Source: Pseudomonadota bacterium (GTDB lineage Bacteria; Myxococcota_A; Polyangia; Haliangiales; Haliangiaceae). From it: a stretch of 43,751 nt of DNA. The notes under the pieces were generated by a model that saw only the letters and a program-made list of their open reading frames with translations, made no database searches and was not told the DNA's origin. Shown here piece after piece: positions 15,788 to 24,398 of the stretch (position 1 is its first letter; each line of letters opens with the position of its first letter). The DNA lies in the NCBI GenBank assembly GCA_022360315.1, contig JAKSDA010000244.1, positions 1-43,751 on the forward strand. The letters run 5' to 3'. A program made the position numbers and the translations under genes.

Positions 15788-16882
15788 ATGCGATTCACTA
15801 ATGATATTAGATTAAAACTGTTATCGGCAATATCGATTCTGGTGCTCGCCAGCAGTCTCGGTGGTTGTGCGATCGAGGCAAACGGCTCCGACAACTCGGC
15901 TGACACCGAAGATGAGGTTGTATTTGGTCCCAAGGGCGTCGACTACAAGGGGCAGCGACTCCAGGTTATCGACGCACATTTGCACACTGGGAACTGGGAT
16001 AATCTTCCGCCCCATATGCAAGAGCTGTTCCGCAATACATTACCCTTTCCCTTGAATCTAGTTCCCGACTGGGTGGTTAATTACACGTTGTCATCATATG
16101 GAATTGCTGCTCAGCTCAATGAGTCGGGTATTAGCCGTGGTGTCTTGATGGCGGTGTACGCTCCTCAGACAGTGGGGCTCACTACGAATGAGTTTGTGCG
16201 CGATCGGATCAGCGAGCTTCCCGACCGTTTTTACGGTTTGGCGAGTGTTTCGGCCCAAGACTGGGAGCAAAACAAAGGCCGGGCCCTGCAGAACCTCGAC
16301 GAGCATCTCAGTTTGCCCGAGTTCATCGGGGTAAAGATGGCCCATCCCCATATGGGGCTTGCGTTGAATGATGCGGCTTTCTACCCCATTTATGAGTTGG
16401 CCGCTCAACATTCTGTACCGGTTTATATCCATACTGGCAACACGCCATCTCCTGGATCGCGTACCGACCCCGAGGCGACAGATCCGGCTTATCTCGAAGA
16501 AGCGATCGCTCTGCATCCCGACACTCGATTTGTCCTCGGCCATATGGGATACGATTTTCTGGGCAGAACCCTGGGTCACCTGGAGACATGCCTCGATCTG
16601 GCCAAGAGATACCCCAACGTGTATCTGGAGGCGAGCGCACTGGGCAGCGAGCGCTCGGATCCCGACGGGGTCAACCTGCGGTCGGTATTGCGCGCGGTCA
16701 AAAGCGAAGGACTTGTAGGGCGTCTGGTTTACGGCAGTGACGGCCCGCAGAGTTCCGGCTTTGTGAAGAGCTACCTCACGCGCACGCTCGAGGCGATGGC
16801 GGACGAAGGTTACACTGTCGACGAAGCGCGCCAGGTGCTGTACGACAATTTCGCCGCATTGTTCTCCGTATCCGGCAAATAG
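15788..16882 (+). CDS. Amidohydrolase-2 family lipoprotein
   Basis: A 364-residue TIM-barrel metal hydrolase of the amidohydrolase-2 (ACMSD-like) family. The signal sequence ends in a lipobox SLGGC with Cys27, so the enzyme is predicted to be membrane-anchored on the outside, unusual for a family that is mostly cytoplasmic. Metal-binding residues are visible as His64/His66 in VIDAHLHTG, the His in VPVYIHTGNT, the His in FVLGHMGYD and the Asp in LVYGSDGPQ. The substrate is unknown; relatives act as decarboxylases or hydrolases on ring compounds. The 5' half and upstream region are AT-richer than the surroundings, hinting at transfer. The start is the first ATG; an AAAGAG sits directly before it. 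Confidence 0.88.
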   Translation: MRFTNDIRLKLLSAISILVLASSLGGCAIEANGSDNSADTEDEVVFGPKGVDYKGQRLQVIDAHLHTGNWDNLPPHMQELFRNTLPFPLNLVPDWVVNYTLSSYGIAAQLNESGISRGVLMAVYAPQTVGLTTNEFVRDRISELPDRFYGLASVSAQDWEQNKGRALQNLDEHLSLPEFIGVKMAHPHMGLALNDAAFYPIYELAAQHSVPVYIHTGNTPSPGSRTDPEATDPAYLEEAIALHPDTRFVLGHMGYDFLGRTLGHLETCLDLAKRYPNVYLEASALGSERSDPDGVNLRSVLRAVKSEGLVGRLVYGSDGPQSSGFVKSYLTRTLEAMADEGYTVDEARQVLYDNFAALFSVSGK

Positions 16883-16999
16883 GCAGGCGGATGGCTGGTA
16901 GCGGCAGCCGGCGCAGCTGTGACCAACTGCTGTGGCTCGGTCTACCGGCCCGCATTGTTAACCCTACTTGGGCCCGGTTTGTGTCTCCGCGATAGAAGG

Positions 17000-18127
17000 C
17001 TAGCGGATTTGGTCGACAACCCACCGGGCCACTGCGGCAGCGCCGTCTGGAGGGCGACTTTGCCGCAACGCCTGGCGCATGGCGTCGAGCTCGGCCGGGT
17101 TGGGCAGCAATTTTTGCAGCGCCAGGCAGAGCTCGGGTAGGTTGGCCCCGGGATCAATACGGTCTCTGATCATGACGGCGCCGCCGAGTTCAATGACAGG
17201 CTGGGCATTGTGCTTCTGATGCTGATCGCGGTGATACGGGTTGGGCAGAAACAGAGTCGGCGTACAGTTGGCCCAGGCCTCGGCAACGCTGCCGGCTCCG
17301 GCCCGACTGATGGCCAGGTCGGCAGCCTGCCAGACTCGACCCATTTGATCAAAATACGCGACCACCCGGGCCGGAATGGCGGCTCGGTCGTACGCATCCT
17401 GGATCTGTCGTGGCTCGAACGTGCCACACTGATGAAATACCTGCCATCCATCGAAGAGGGCTGCGTGCTCGGGGGTGCCGATCAAGGTCATCATTGTCTG
17501 GATGATCGAGCTGGCACCATGGGTGGCTCCGGTGATGAAGAGCATCGGTTTGTCTGGATCCAAACCCAGTGCTTCCCGGGCCTGACCACGAGTGTTCGAG
17601 CCGTCACCGACCGAGGCCCGTCTCAGAGGAAGGCCGATTCGGGTGGCAGCAGGCAGCACAGAGGTCTGGTAGACTGAAAACAGCTCTGGCCCATGACGAG
17701 CTAGACGCCGATTGGCCACACCGGGAATCGCGTCCAGGTTGACCAGCGCGCATGGTACGCCCCCGGCTCTGGCTGCGACCACTGCAGGGCCCGAGACAAA
17801 GCCGCCGGTTGCCACCACAGCTGCAACTCTGTTTTCACGGAGCAGTTGACGAGCCTCGTGCACCGCACGACGCCAGGCCAGGAAAAACGAGAACAGCCGC
17901 CATGGCCGTGACAAGGGCGGAAAAGGCTTTACCGGTGACGTGGAGAACGAGTAACCCAGCCGGGTGAGAATTTCTCGGTCTCCCACCCGGCTGGAAAGCA
18001 AAAAATGAGGTGCCCAATCGGCTGGATCTAGTTGCTCGAGCAGACGCTCGGCAACCGCGACGTTGGGATAGATATGTCCACCAGTGCCTCCTCCCGCCAA
18101 GAGAATCGTTGCTTTTGCCATTGCCAT
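17000..18127 (-). CDS. MurG-family (GT28) glycosyltransferase
   Basis: A 375-residue glycosyltransferase of the MurG fold. The N-terminal loop ILLAGGGTGGHIYPNVAVAERL and the C-terminal donor-binding segment AISRAGAGSVAEAWANCTPTLFLPNPYHRDQHQ (here in two overlapping parts) match MurG, which adds GlcNAc to lipid I. Two differences from typical MurG are seen: the usual GGSQGA loop reads ITGATHGAS, and the HQTG-like segment reads HQCGTFEP. The gene stands alone, not in a cell-division/cell-wall cluster, so it may be a paralogue with a different acceptor. Two ATGs (18127 and 18121) are possible; the longer frame upstream is poorly supported. It converges on the amidohydrolase. Confidence 0.85.
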   Translation of the reverse strand: MAMAKATILLAGGGTGGHIYPNVAVAERLLEQLDPADWAPHFLLSSRVGDREILTRLGYSFSTSPVKPFPPLSRPWRLFSFFLAWRRAVHEARQLLRENRVAAVVATGGFVSGPAVVAARAGGVPCALVNLDAIPGVANRRLARHGPELFSVYQTSVLPAATRIGLPLRRASVGDGSNTRGQAREALGLDPDKPMLFITGATHGASSIIQTMMTLIGTPEHAALFDGWQVFHQCGTFEPRQIQDAYDRAAIPARVVAYFDQMGRVWQAADLAISRAGAGSVAEAWANCTPTLFLPNPYHRDQHQKHNAQPVIELGGAVMIRDRIDPGANLPELCLALQKLLPNPAELDAMRQALRQSRPPDGAAAVARWVVDQIR

Positions 18128-18240
18128 GCAGAATAGCAAACCCTCGATATCACACGACGCATCTTGCTCCCCCACGGCAATCGTTTCGCCTCTTTTGCAG
18201 GGCGTCATCGCCAGCCGAGAAAAGTGAGAAAAACTTTATG

Positions 18241-18353
18241 GCGAATCGGGGAAACCTGCCGTCTATACATAGTACGGTAGCAAACTACCCGGGGGAAACT
18301 GGATACACGTGGGTTAGACATTGCGCGATGTCTAACCTACGTGTAGCCTTTTT
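18241..18353 (+). ncRNA. Candidate structured RNA or leader ending in a terminator
   Basis: Within about 110 bp there are three stems. A hairpin at 18256-18280 pairs CTGCCGT with ACGGTAG and continues through CTAT/ATAG. GGTAG-CAAA-CTACC at 18276-18289 uses the same GGTAG, so the two are mutually exclusive. The third is an 18-bp stem (18304-18321 with 18328-18345; one G-U pair) followed by TTTTT. The motif CGGGGAAAC / CGGGGGAAAC occurs twice, at about 18247 and 18290. This is the arrangement of an attenuator or a small RNA read on the plus strand, but no plus-strand gene follows directly. On the minus strand the same DNA would be the leader of the MurG-like gene. I do not recognise a known riboswitch class. 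Confidence 0.4.
18304..18353 (+). terminator. Long terminator-like stem with T run
   Basis: Eighteen-bp arms separated by a six-base loop, one mismatched position (G-U in RNA), a further GG/CC pairing outside one mismatch, and TTTTT at 18349-18353. It is positioned to end a plus-strand transcript, and may also stop the minus-strand outer-membrane protein gene that ends at 18371. Confidence 0.65.
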
Positions 18354-18370
18354 ACCGGGTCCCAATCGGG

Positions 18371-19330
18371 TCAAAAATCCATCCCGATCGCCACTGTATA
18401 AGCCTGCTGCAGGCCTGCCTCATCGGCCGAGTCGTTGTCGGTGCCGGGCTGATCATCGGCCGAAGTCCCCTTCAGGGTGATATTGGCCTCCACGATCACC
18501 GCAAAAATATAATACTGCACCTTGAACCCCATAAAGAAGCGATTGCGGAAGATACTGTCCTGATTGCGAAATACAAAGTTGAGATTGTCGTCGTTACCCA
18601 TATGAGGGGTGGGATCGATCACCTCGGAACGCGGCACAATGATCAAGGCATTCCAGCCGCCGAACGGCTCCAGCTGGAACGTTCCCGAGATGCCGAAGGC
18701 TTTGGATAGAGATACGTCGATCGAGGCGATTGTGAGGTCGAGCTGGGGTGCGCCCATCATGCGCGATGCTGCGCCGCGCACTGCGATCGAGGGCAGGGGC
18801 AGATCGTGATACCCCTCGTGTAGCGCGAGTTTGGCGTAGCCTTGAGCGGCGAACGTATTCGAGTCGAGCAGGTGGATGATACCGATGCCGACCTCAAACG
18901 ACGGCAAGGGCAGCCAGATTCCCTTGCGTGCGAAGAGCCCAAGCGTGGGCATCAAGCTACCGCCGTGGTTGCCGCTGGCACTCGGATCTGACGACGCCTC
19001 GCGCGCACGCCAGAAATCCTCGTCATTACTGATGGTGGTAAAACTCAGATCGCCGGCAAATTGAAAGCCGCCAAACCCCAGAGTATCGGCCGGAGCGAGC
19101 AAGCGAGGCGCCAATACCACGCCCAGTTCGCTGGCCAGCGAGCGAAAATCCTGGCCGTCGGTCACGACCATCGGTTCGCCACCATCCTCCTCGACAACCG
19201 TACTCAGTCGCGACAAGACCAGGTCGTTTCCTCCAGCAATCGCCGACCCGATTCCAGCGACAGTGAAAGCGATGGCCAAACTACAAGTCAGAACGGCGTG
19301 ACGAACGGCTGAGTATACAGGCTCCTGCAT
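18371..19330 (-). CDS. Predicted outer-membrane beta-barrel protein
   Basis: A 319-residue protein with an N-terminal signal peptide (hydrophobic core LTCSLAIAFTVAGIGSAIAGG, cleavage likely after AIA near residue 32) and a series of alternating beta strands such as FEVGIGIIHLL, GYAKLALHEGY, AFGISGTFQLEPFGGWNALIIV and FMGFKVQYYIFAVIVEANI. It ends in an aromatic strand YTVAIGMDF, the usual outer-membrane assembly signal. A non-barrel, Asp/Ser-rich loop precedes the last strand. No specific family is recognised, but the pattern is that of a 10-12 stranded barrel. Divergent from the enoyl-CoA hydratase with only 71 bp between. Confidence 0.72.
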   Translation of the reverse strand: MQEPVYSAVRHAVLTCSLAIAFTVAGIGSAIAGGNDLVLSRLSTVVEEDGGEPMVVTDGQDFRSLASELGVVLAPRLLAPADTLGFGGFQFAGDLSFTTISNDEDFWRAREASSDPSASGNHGGSLMPTLGLFARKGIWLPLPSFEVGIGIIHLLDSNTFAAQGYAKLALHEGYHDLPLPSIAVRGAASRMMGAPQLDLTIASIDVSLSKAFGISGTFQLEPFGGWNALIIVPRSEVIDPTPHMGNDDNLNFVFRNQDSIFRNRFFMGFKVQYYIFAVIVEANITLKGTSADDQPGTDNDSADEAGLQQAYTVAIGMDF

Positions 19331-19339
19331 GTCGGCTCA

Positions 19340-19368
19340 ACGGTACGACCCGACACTGACTGTGTCAA
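19340..19368 (-). promoter_or_regulatory. Possible promoter of the outer-membrane protein gene
   Basis: Minus-strand TTGACA (19368-19363), 17 bases, then TACCGT (19345-19340). The -35 is perfect and the -10 weak. It would put the transcription start almost at the ATG (19330), so either the mRNA is leaderless or this match is fortuitous. Confidence 0.3.
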
Positions 19369-19401
19369 GCGAGCGTCCCTACACCGTATGATTCGCTCAT
19401 C

Positions 19402-20190
19402 ATGAGTGACTATACTACGATCCTGTATGACGACAGTGTCCCGCCTGTAGCACGCATCACGCTGAACCGACCTGACAAGCGCAATCCCATCACGCCGATC
19501 ACGGTTGGTGAGATCATTCATGCGCTGGACACGATCCGGCAGAGCGATGCGATCCGAGTCGTGGTGATCACCGGGGCTGGCAAGGTGTTCTCAGCCGGAG
19601 GCGATTTGAGCGCCATGTCGGGCCGACTTGGAGATGGCCCACAGTCGCCCGCCGGGCCTCGCTCGCTGGTCGATCTTTTTCCGGCCATGCACGGACTGGG
19701 CAAGCCCGTGATCGCCATGGTCGGCGGACATGCCCTGGCCGGCGGTATGGGTCTCATGGTCGCGTGCGATCTGGTTGTGGCCAGCGACAAGGCGACATTT
19801 GGCCTCACCGAGATCAACGTCGGCCTGTGGCCGATGATGATCACCGCCGAACTGGTCCGCAACATAGGACGCAAAAAGACTCTCGAGCTCATGCTCACCG
19901 GAAAACGCATCAGCGCTGAGGAAGCCGCGGCCATCGGATTGGTCAACCACGTGGTTCCGGCCGATGAGCTGGACGCCGCGACCAGCGCACTGGCCGAGCA
20001 GATCGCCGAGCGCAGCCCGGCCGCCATTGCACTGGGCCTGCGTGCCTTTTACGCCACCCAGGACATGGACCTGCAAACCGGCCTGCGTCACCTCGAGGGC
20101 CAACTCGGCAAGGTCCTGGCCCTCGACGACGCCACCGAAGGGATCACGGCGTTTCTGCAGAAACGCAAACCCATCTGGAAAGGCCGCTGA
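19402..20190 (+). CDS. Enoyl-CoA hydratase/isomerase (crotonase) family protein
   Basis: A 262-residue crotonase. The oxyanion-hole segments are visible as GKVFSAGGDLSAM and GGHALAGGMGLMVACDL, and the catalytic-glutamate region as ATFGLTEINVGLWPMM. Further typical parts are MLTGKRISAEEAAAIGLVNHVVP and the C-terminal helices. The usual Pro-Glu pair reads Thr-Glu, and the following GGTQRL is replaced by MMITAEL, so the substrate may not be a standard short-chain enoyl-CoA. It likely acts in the cytoplasm on an acyl-CoA. It stands alone: the next gene converges and stops only six bp away. Confidence 0.92.
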   Translation: MSDYTTILYDDSVPPVARITLNRPDKRNPITPITVGEIIHALDTIRQSDAIRVVVITGAGKVFSAGGDLSAMSGRLGDGPQSPAGPRSLVDLFPAMHGLGKPVIAMVGGHALAGGMGLMVACDLVVASDKATFGLTEINVGLWPMMITAELVRNIGRKKTLELMLTGKRISAEEAAAIGLVNHVVPADELDAATSALAEQIAERSPAAIALGLRAFYATQDMDLQTGLRHLEGQLGKVLALDDATEGITAFLQKRKPIWKGR

Positions 20191-20196
20191 TCGGCC

Positions 20197-21369
20197 TTAC
20201 TTATCGTCGCTGTCAGTCTTGTACAGTTTGTCGCGGTCGAACTCGATCACCGGCTTGAGGTTACTCGCGTACACCCAGACTGCGCGACTGTCGCCGGATC
20301 GGCGCAAGTAATAGCGACTGTCGTCGTCCTCTGGACCGATCTGAAATGTGTACTCATCGGCCACCACCGACATGGCCGGGGGTCCGGCATCGCTGCCCTG
20401 AGAGTCCGGGATCTTCATGCGCAGAGTCACAGTGGCCAGGGGCTTGTCGACCGCCTTATTCGGATCCGCTGGCTCGGCCAGACGGATGTTGGTCATCTGT
20501 TTGACTATATTGTCCACCACTTCGCTGTCGATCGGTCGATCAGGAGCCTGACCGGGTGTCTGGCCAGGAGCCTGACCGGGTGTCTGGCCAGGAGCCTGAC
20601 CGGGTGTCTGGCCAGGAGCTTGACCGGGTGTCTGGCCAGGGGGTTGACCGGGTGTCTGGCCAGGGGGTTGACCGGGTGTCTGGCCAGGAGCTTGACCGTC
20701 GGACAGCTTCCAGCTGCCACTATCGCGCTCGAGGGTCAACTCGCCGGCTGCATTGCGCACCGTGATGCTCGCGACCTCGCTCTCGGTTACTGTGAAGTAC
20801 TGGGTATCTACCCAGCCACTCACAAAAGCCGAGATGCTGGCCATTGAAAAGCCGGTAACCCCGTGGATCTCGTCGCGACCCGACAGGCGCACTGCGGTTT
20901 TGCGCGAGCCTGCCGGATCGCCGACGTAGAGAGTGATCGGCGCGCCGCCGCCGGCGGTATGAATGACCAGCTTGCGCTTGTACTCGGTCTCGGAGACCGA
21001 GAGCTGACTCTGCCGGCCCGGGGAGGTGGCCACCGGGCCGCGTGAGTTGAGCCCGGCCACTTTTTGCAGGAGACTGTCGACCTTGGATTTGTCGGCCGGG
21101 TAGTCGTGGTGAGTGGCGAGCGCCCAGGCGTTGTCTTTCTTGTGCAGGACAATCGCGGCGTCGCTGGCTTTGTTGCCGTCCTTATCGCCACTATTGCCGA
21201 CGACCGGCTCTTTGAAGATTTCGATCCGCGAGACCCCTTTGGCATCGAATGCGGCCACGATGGGCTCGAGTTTGCCGATGTGGGTCGATTCGCCGCGTGT
21301 CAGCGTGAGCGCGGCCAGCGCGAGCTGCGCCACCAATATGCCGATGAGCGCTTTGTTGACCGTAGTCAT
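20197..21369 (-). CDS. DUF4340 protein of a Gld-type ABC transporter locus
   Basis: A 390-residue protein. One N-terminal membrane helix (LIGILVAQLALAALTL) anchors a DUF4340-like region: RIEIFKEP, KKDNAWALATHHDYPADKSKVDSLL and the second half with VRNAAGELTLERDSGSWKL. Between about residues 225 and 278 it holds a Gly-Gln-Pro-rich insert made of GQTPGQAP-type octapeptides encoded by 24-bp tandem repeats. DUF4340 proteins usually accompany GldG-like auxiliary subunits. The start overlaps the upstream permease fusion stop in an ATGA, so it is the third gene of the ATPase-permease-DUF4340 operon. Its exact role is unknown. Confidence 0.85.
   Translation of the reverse strand: MTTVNKALIGILVAQLALAALTLTRGESTHIGKLEPIVAAFDAKGVSRIEIFKEPVVGNSGDKDGNKASDAAIVLHKKDNAWALATHHDYPADKSKVDSLLQKVAGLNSRGPVATSPGRQSQLSVSETEYKRKLVIHTAGGGAPITLYVGDPAGSRKTAVRLSGRDEIHGVTGFSMASISAFVSGWVDTQYFTVTESEVASITVRNAAGELTLERDSGSWKLSDGQAPGQTPGQPPGQTPGQPPGQTPGQAPGQTPGQAPGQTPGQAPGQTPGQAPDRPIDSEVVDNIVKQMTNIRLAEPADPNKAVDKPLATVTLRMKIPDSQGSDAGPPAMSVVADEYTFQIGPEDDDSRYYLRRSGDSRAVWVYASNLKPVIEFDRDKLYKTDSDDK
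20549..20692 (-). repeat. Six 24-bp tandem repeats in the DUF4340 gene
   Basis: Six head-to-tail copies of a 24-bp unit (plus-strand start TGACCGGGTGTCTGGCCAGG) run from 20549 to 20692. Units 1-2 are identical, units 3 and 6 share one variant, and units 4-5 another. Each encodes eight residues of the type GQTPGQAP or GQTPGQPP, so copy-number change keeps the frame. Confidence 0.95.
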
Positions 21370-24300
21370 GCTGTTTTCTCCTTGTCGCTTTGGTCGGTTG
21401 GGCCGTGCGACCGGGCCGACCCGGCCTTGCGAACTGCGTCGAGATCGATGGTTGGTTTGCGCACGATCCGGCTCACACCGAAAACCAGGCCCAGCCCCAA
21501 CAGGGCAAACACGTAGTTCAGAATGTGCCAGGACTGCCGCTGGTCCTCGGGTATGTCGAGAGTGGCAGCGCTGGTCCGGGCCCGGATCGACAGAAGCGCA
21601 GTGTCTTCCAGCGACCAGTCGATCAAGTTCTGGATCAGCTGCAAGTTGTTTTCGACATCGCGCGAGCGCGCCTGGTTGGCCAGCCCGAGCAGCGTGTCGG
21701 ACACGAAACTGGAACTGCCGACCACGACCAGCCGGGCATCGGGTGGCGAGCGCTTGAGCAGCCGGTCGGGGCTTTTTTCGTCCTCCTTGGCCTCGCTGTC
21801 CTTGTCTTTCGATTCACCGTCTTTGCCACTGCCCTCGCCCTCGTTCTGGTCGCTGGCAACGGTGCTTTTGAACGTGCCGGTGAGCGCTATGGCGAGCGGG
21901 TGCGGACCGGCTTCGCCCTCGCCCAGCTCTGCCGGCCTGGCAAAGCCGAGTTCGGGATAGCGTCTGACGTCGGGGGTGACATTGCTCGATGCGTGCAGCC
22001 ACGAGTCGTCGGACGACGATAGCAGGACCTGGCTCACCACCCTGGCCCCGTTGCCGGCCTTCTCGCCGCTGGTGTCGCCGACCTCCTTGTCGCCGTCCTT
22101 GTCACCACCGTCATTTTTGCTCTCGCCTTCGGGATCCGCGAACGAAACCGGTGTGGCCCAGTGCAAGGTCGTGGGGCCCAATCCACTGGTCGCAATGCCG
22201 CCCTGATTCATGCCTGTACGCGGCACCTTGACAAAAAGCGGATAGGGCACGCGTCGGACTTCTCGCACTTCGAGGCCGCCCAGGTTGCGCTTGACCGGAA
22301 TGGGAAACGGGTCATTGATGGTGTCGATGACCATCTTGCTACTCAATTCGACCCCCCATTTGGTCAGCATATCTTCGATACCCATGGTCACCGACTCCAC
22401 CGACAACTCGCGCGTCCGCGGCTTGAGCCGGTATTTGCCGGCCAGCACGATCACCGCCCCGCCGCGCATCAAGAACTGATCGACAGCTTTTCTGGACGAC
22501 TCGTCGAGATTGTCGGGACCGGCCAGAATGAGCACATCGATCTGGTCATCGACCTCGCCATCATCGAGGCTTTCGATGCGTACCTCGTAGTTCTCGTCGA
22601 GTCGTTGTCGCAAGGCGTTGAACTGCTGCGGCGGTGGGGTCGGCCGGGGTGGCATATTGGGCGCGAGCTGTTGCGGTGGTCCCTGCGGCGGAGTGACCAG
22701 TCCAACCACCTTGATGAACCCGGGCGCCGCGCGCTCGATGGTCTTGGTGAGCAAGTCGCGCAGCTCGGCTTCGGACGTGTCCTTGACCAGTGGGACCAGG
22801 AAAGGCCGATCGCCGATACCACGCAAGAGCAAATGAAAATAAAACACGTCGCGTCGAGCGAACGAGGCCAAAAACGGTTCGATGCCGTATTGCTGGTACA
22901 GCTTCTTGCGCATTTCGTCCGAGTCGGGCTCGATCTGGGTATACTCGAATTTGCCACCCGATTTGGCGGTGAGCTCCTCGACCACCGCGGTGAGCCGTTT
23001 CGGCATCTCGGCGAGTTGCCGGGGCAGAGTGTTTGGCGTGATATAAGCCTCGAGAGTGACTTTGTCGGTGATCGAGGCGAACAGCGCATCGACGCTCTGA
23101 AACCCCAGTACCGCCTTGCGGATAGCCCGGGTGATCTCGTATTCGATATTGCCCAGTTTGACCTCGATATCGTTTATGTCGACGACTTCTACCTCGATGA
23201 GCTGGTCGAGACTGAGCACCTCGTACTGGTCGCCATAGGCCACCAGCACGTGAAAAAATACGTTGCGTATGGCCTGCTCGTGGCGACTGGTGAACTCGAG
23301 CGGCAGGCTGCGGATGTTGTACTGCTCATTGGCCTCTTTTTCGACCTCTTCGTCCGTACTCGGGTCGACAAATGCCACGCGCAGGTCGCTGCCGCCCTCG
23401 ACCTGATATTCGGTGAGCAGATCGCGAATCTGCGGCACCAGCGGCGACAGCAGCGGATGGGTCTCGGCCGAAAAATAACCGCGAATGGTCAGCGGTTCGT
23501 CGAGTGACGACAGGATCTCGGTCGTGCTGTCGGATAGACTGTACTGGCCGCCTCGGGTCAGATCGACGCGGGCTGCAACCACCGGCGCAAGCCAGACATT
23601 GAGCGCCAGTGCGTTGAGCCCGAGCAAGACCGTGGCCAGGACCGCGCTGTGCCGTCCGGGTTTGGTATGCTCGCCCGTGCCCCAGCGCTTGGCGTGAAGG
23701 ATGAGCGTGTTGAGCGCCAAGAACACCGCGATCAAACTGATGTAATAGGCCAGATCGCGGATGTCGAGCACGCCGCGAGCGATGCTCTCGAACCGGCTGC
23801 CCGTACCGACCCTGCGCAAGAAGTCGGCCCAATCGCCACCAAAGAAGTTGGCAACCTCGGCAACCCCCGGAATGTACAGGGCAAAGCAAACAATCGCAGT
23901 CACCATCAGAGCAACGATCTGATTGTCGGTAGCCGATGACACGCACAGACCGATGGCCAGGTACGTACCGGCCATGAGCAAGGCGGCCAGATAGCCGCCG
24001 AACACCGGGCCCCAATCGAGTTCGCCGATGTGATTGACCGAGAGCGGCAAACCCAGCGTGAGGCCGAGCGCAATGGCGACCAGGATGAAACCAGCCAGGA
24101 ATTTGCCCAGCACCAGGCGGTGAATCGGTACCGGCAGGGTCAGCAAGATCTCGAGGGTGCCGGTCTTTTGCTCTTCACTCCACAGGCGCATGGTCAGCGC
24201 CGAGACCAGAAAGATCAAAAGTAGAGGCAGCCACTCGAAGAGAGGCCGAATATCTGCCAGACCGCGGGCAAAGAATTTATCGACCCAGAAAAACGTAAAC

Positions 24301-24398
24301 AGAACTACAGCGAGAAACGCGGCCAGAAAGATCAGGGCAACGGCCGAGTTAAAATAGCCTCGCAGCTCCTTGGCGGCAATTGACCACATGTGACTCAT
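21366..24398 (-). CDS. ABC transporter permease fused to GldG-like auxiliary domain
   Basis: A 1010-residue fusion. The first 275 residues are an ABC-2 type permease (GldF-like) with about six or seven membrane helices: SAVALIFLAAFLAVVLFTFFW, the LWSEEQKTGTLEILLTLPV loop, and later helices to about 275. From 280 to 960 is a GldG/ABC-auxiliary domain (TRGGQYSLSDSTTEILSSLDEPLTIRGYFS in overlapping parts; DVLILAGPDNLDESSRKAVDQFL) exposed outside. One closing helix (LNYVFALLGLGLVFGV) precedes a basic tail. In Bacteroidetes GldF and GldG are separate. A low-complexity Asp/Glu/Lys/Gly stretch lies around residues 750-880. ATGA overlaps join it to the ATPase gene before and DUF4340 after. Confidence 0.92.
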   Translation of the reverse strand: MSHMWSIAAKELRGYFNSAVALIFLAAFLAVVLFTFFWVDKFFARGLADIRPLFEWLPLLLIFLVSALTMRLWSEEQKTGTLEILLTLPVPIHRLVLGKFLAGFILVAIALGLTLGLPLSVNHIGELDWGPVFGGYLAALLMAGTYLAIGLCVSSATDNQIVALMVTAIVCFALYIPGVAEVANFFGGDWADFLRRVGTGSRFESIARGVLDIRDLAYYISLIAVFLALNTLILHAKRWGTGEHTKPGRHSAVLATVLLGLNALALNVWLAPVVAARVDLTRGGQYSLSDSTTEILSSLDEPLTIRGYFSAETHPLLSPLVPQIRDLLTEYQVEGGSDLRVAFVDPSTDEEVEKEANEQYNIRSLPLEFTSRHEQAIRNVFFHVLVAYGDQYEVLSLDQLIEVEVVDINDIEVKLGNIEYEITRAIRKAVLGFQSVDALFASITDKVTLEAYITPNTLPRQLAEMPKRLTAVVEELTAKSGGKFEYTQIEPDSDEMRKKLYQQYGIEPFLASFARRDVFYFHLLLRGIGDRPFLVPLVKDTSEAELRDLLTKTIERAAPGFIKVVGLVTPPQGPPQQLAPNMPPRPTPPPQQFNALRQRLDENYEVRIESLDDGEVDDQIDVLILAGPDNLDESSRKAVDQFLMRGGAVIVLAGKYRLKPRTRELSVESVTMGIEDMLTKWGVELSSKMVIDTINDPFPIPVKRNLGGLEVREVRRVPYPLFVKVPRTGMNQGGIATSGLGPTTLHWATPVSFADPEGESKNDGGDKDGDKEVGDTSGEKAGNGARVVSQVLLSSSDDSWLHASSNVTPDVRRYPELGFARPAELGEGEAGPHPLAIALTGTFKSTVASDQNEGEGSGKDGESKDKDSEAKEDEKSPDRLLKRSPPDARLVVVGSSSFVSDTLLGLANQARSRDVENNLQLIQNLIDWSLEDTALLSIRARTSAATLDIPEDQRQSWHILNYVFALLGLGLVFGVSRIVRKPTIDLDAVRKAGSARSHGPTDQSDKEKTA

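Noticed and set aside
22161..23507. A 448-codon frame antisense to the permease-GldG fusion
   Set aside because: Shadow frame of a real gene; no ribosome site and no recognisable domain.
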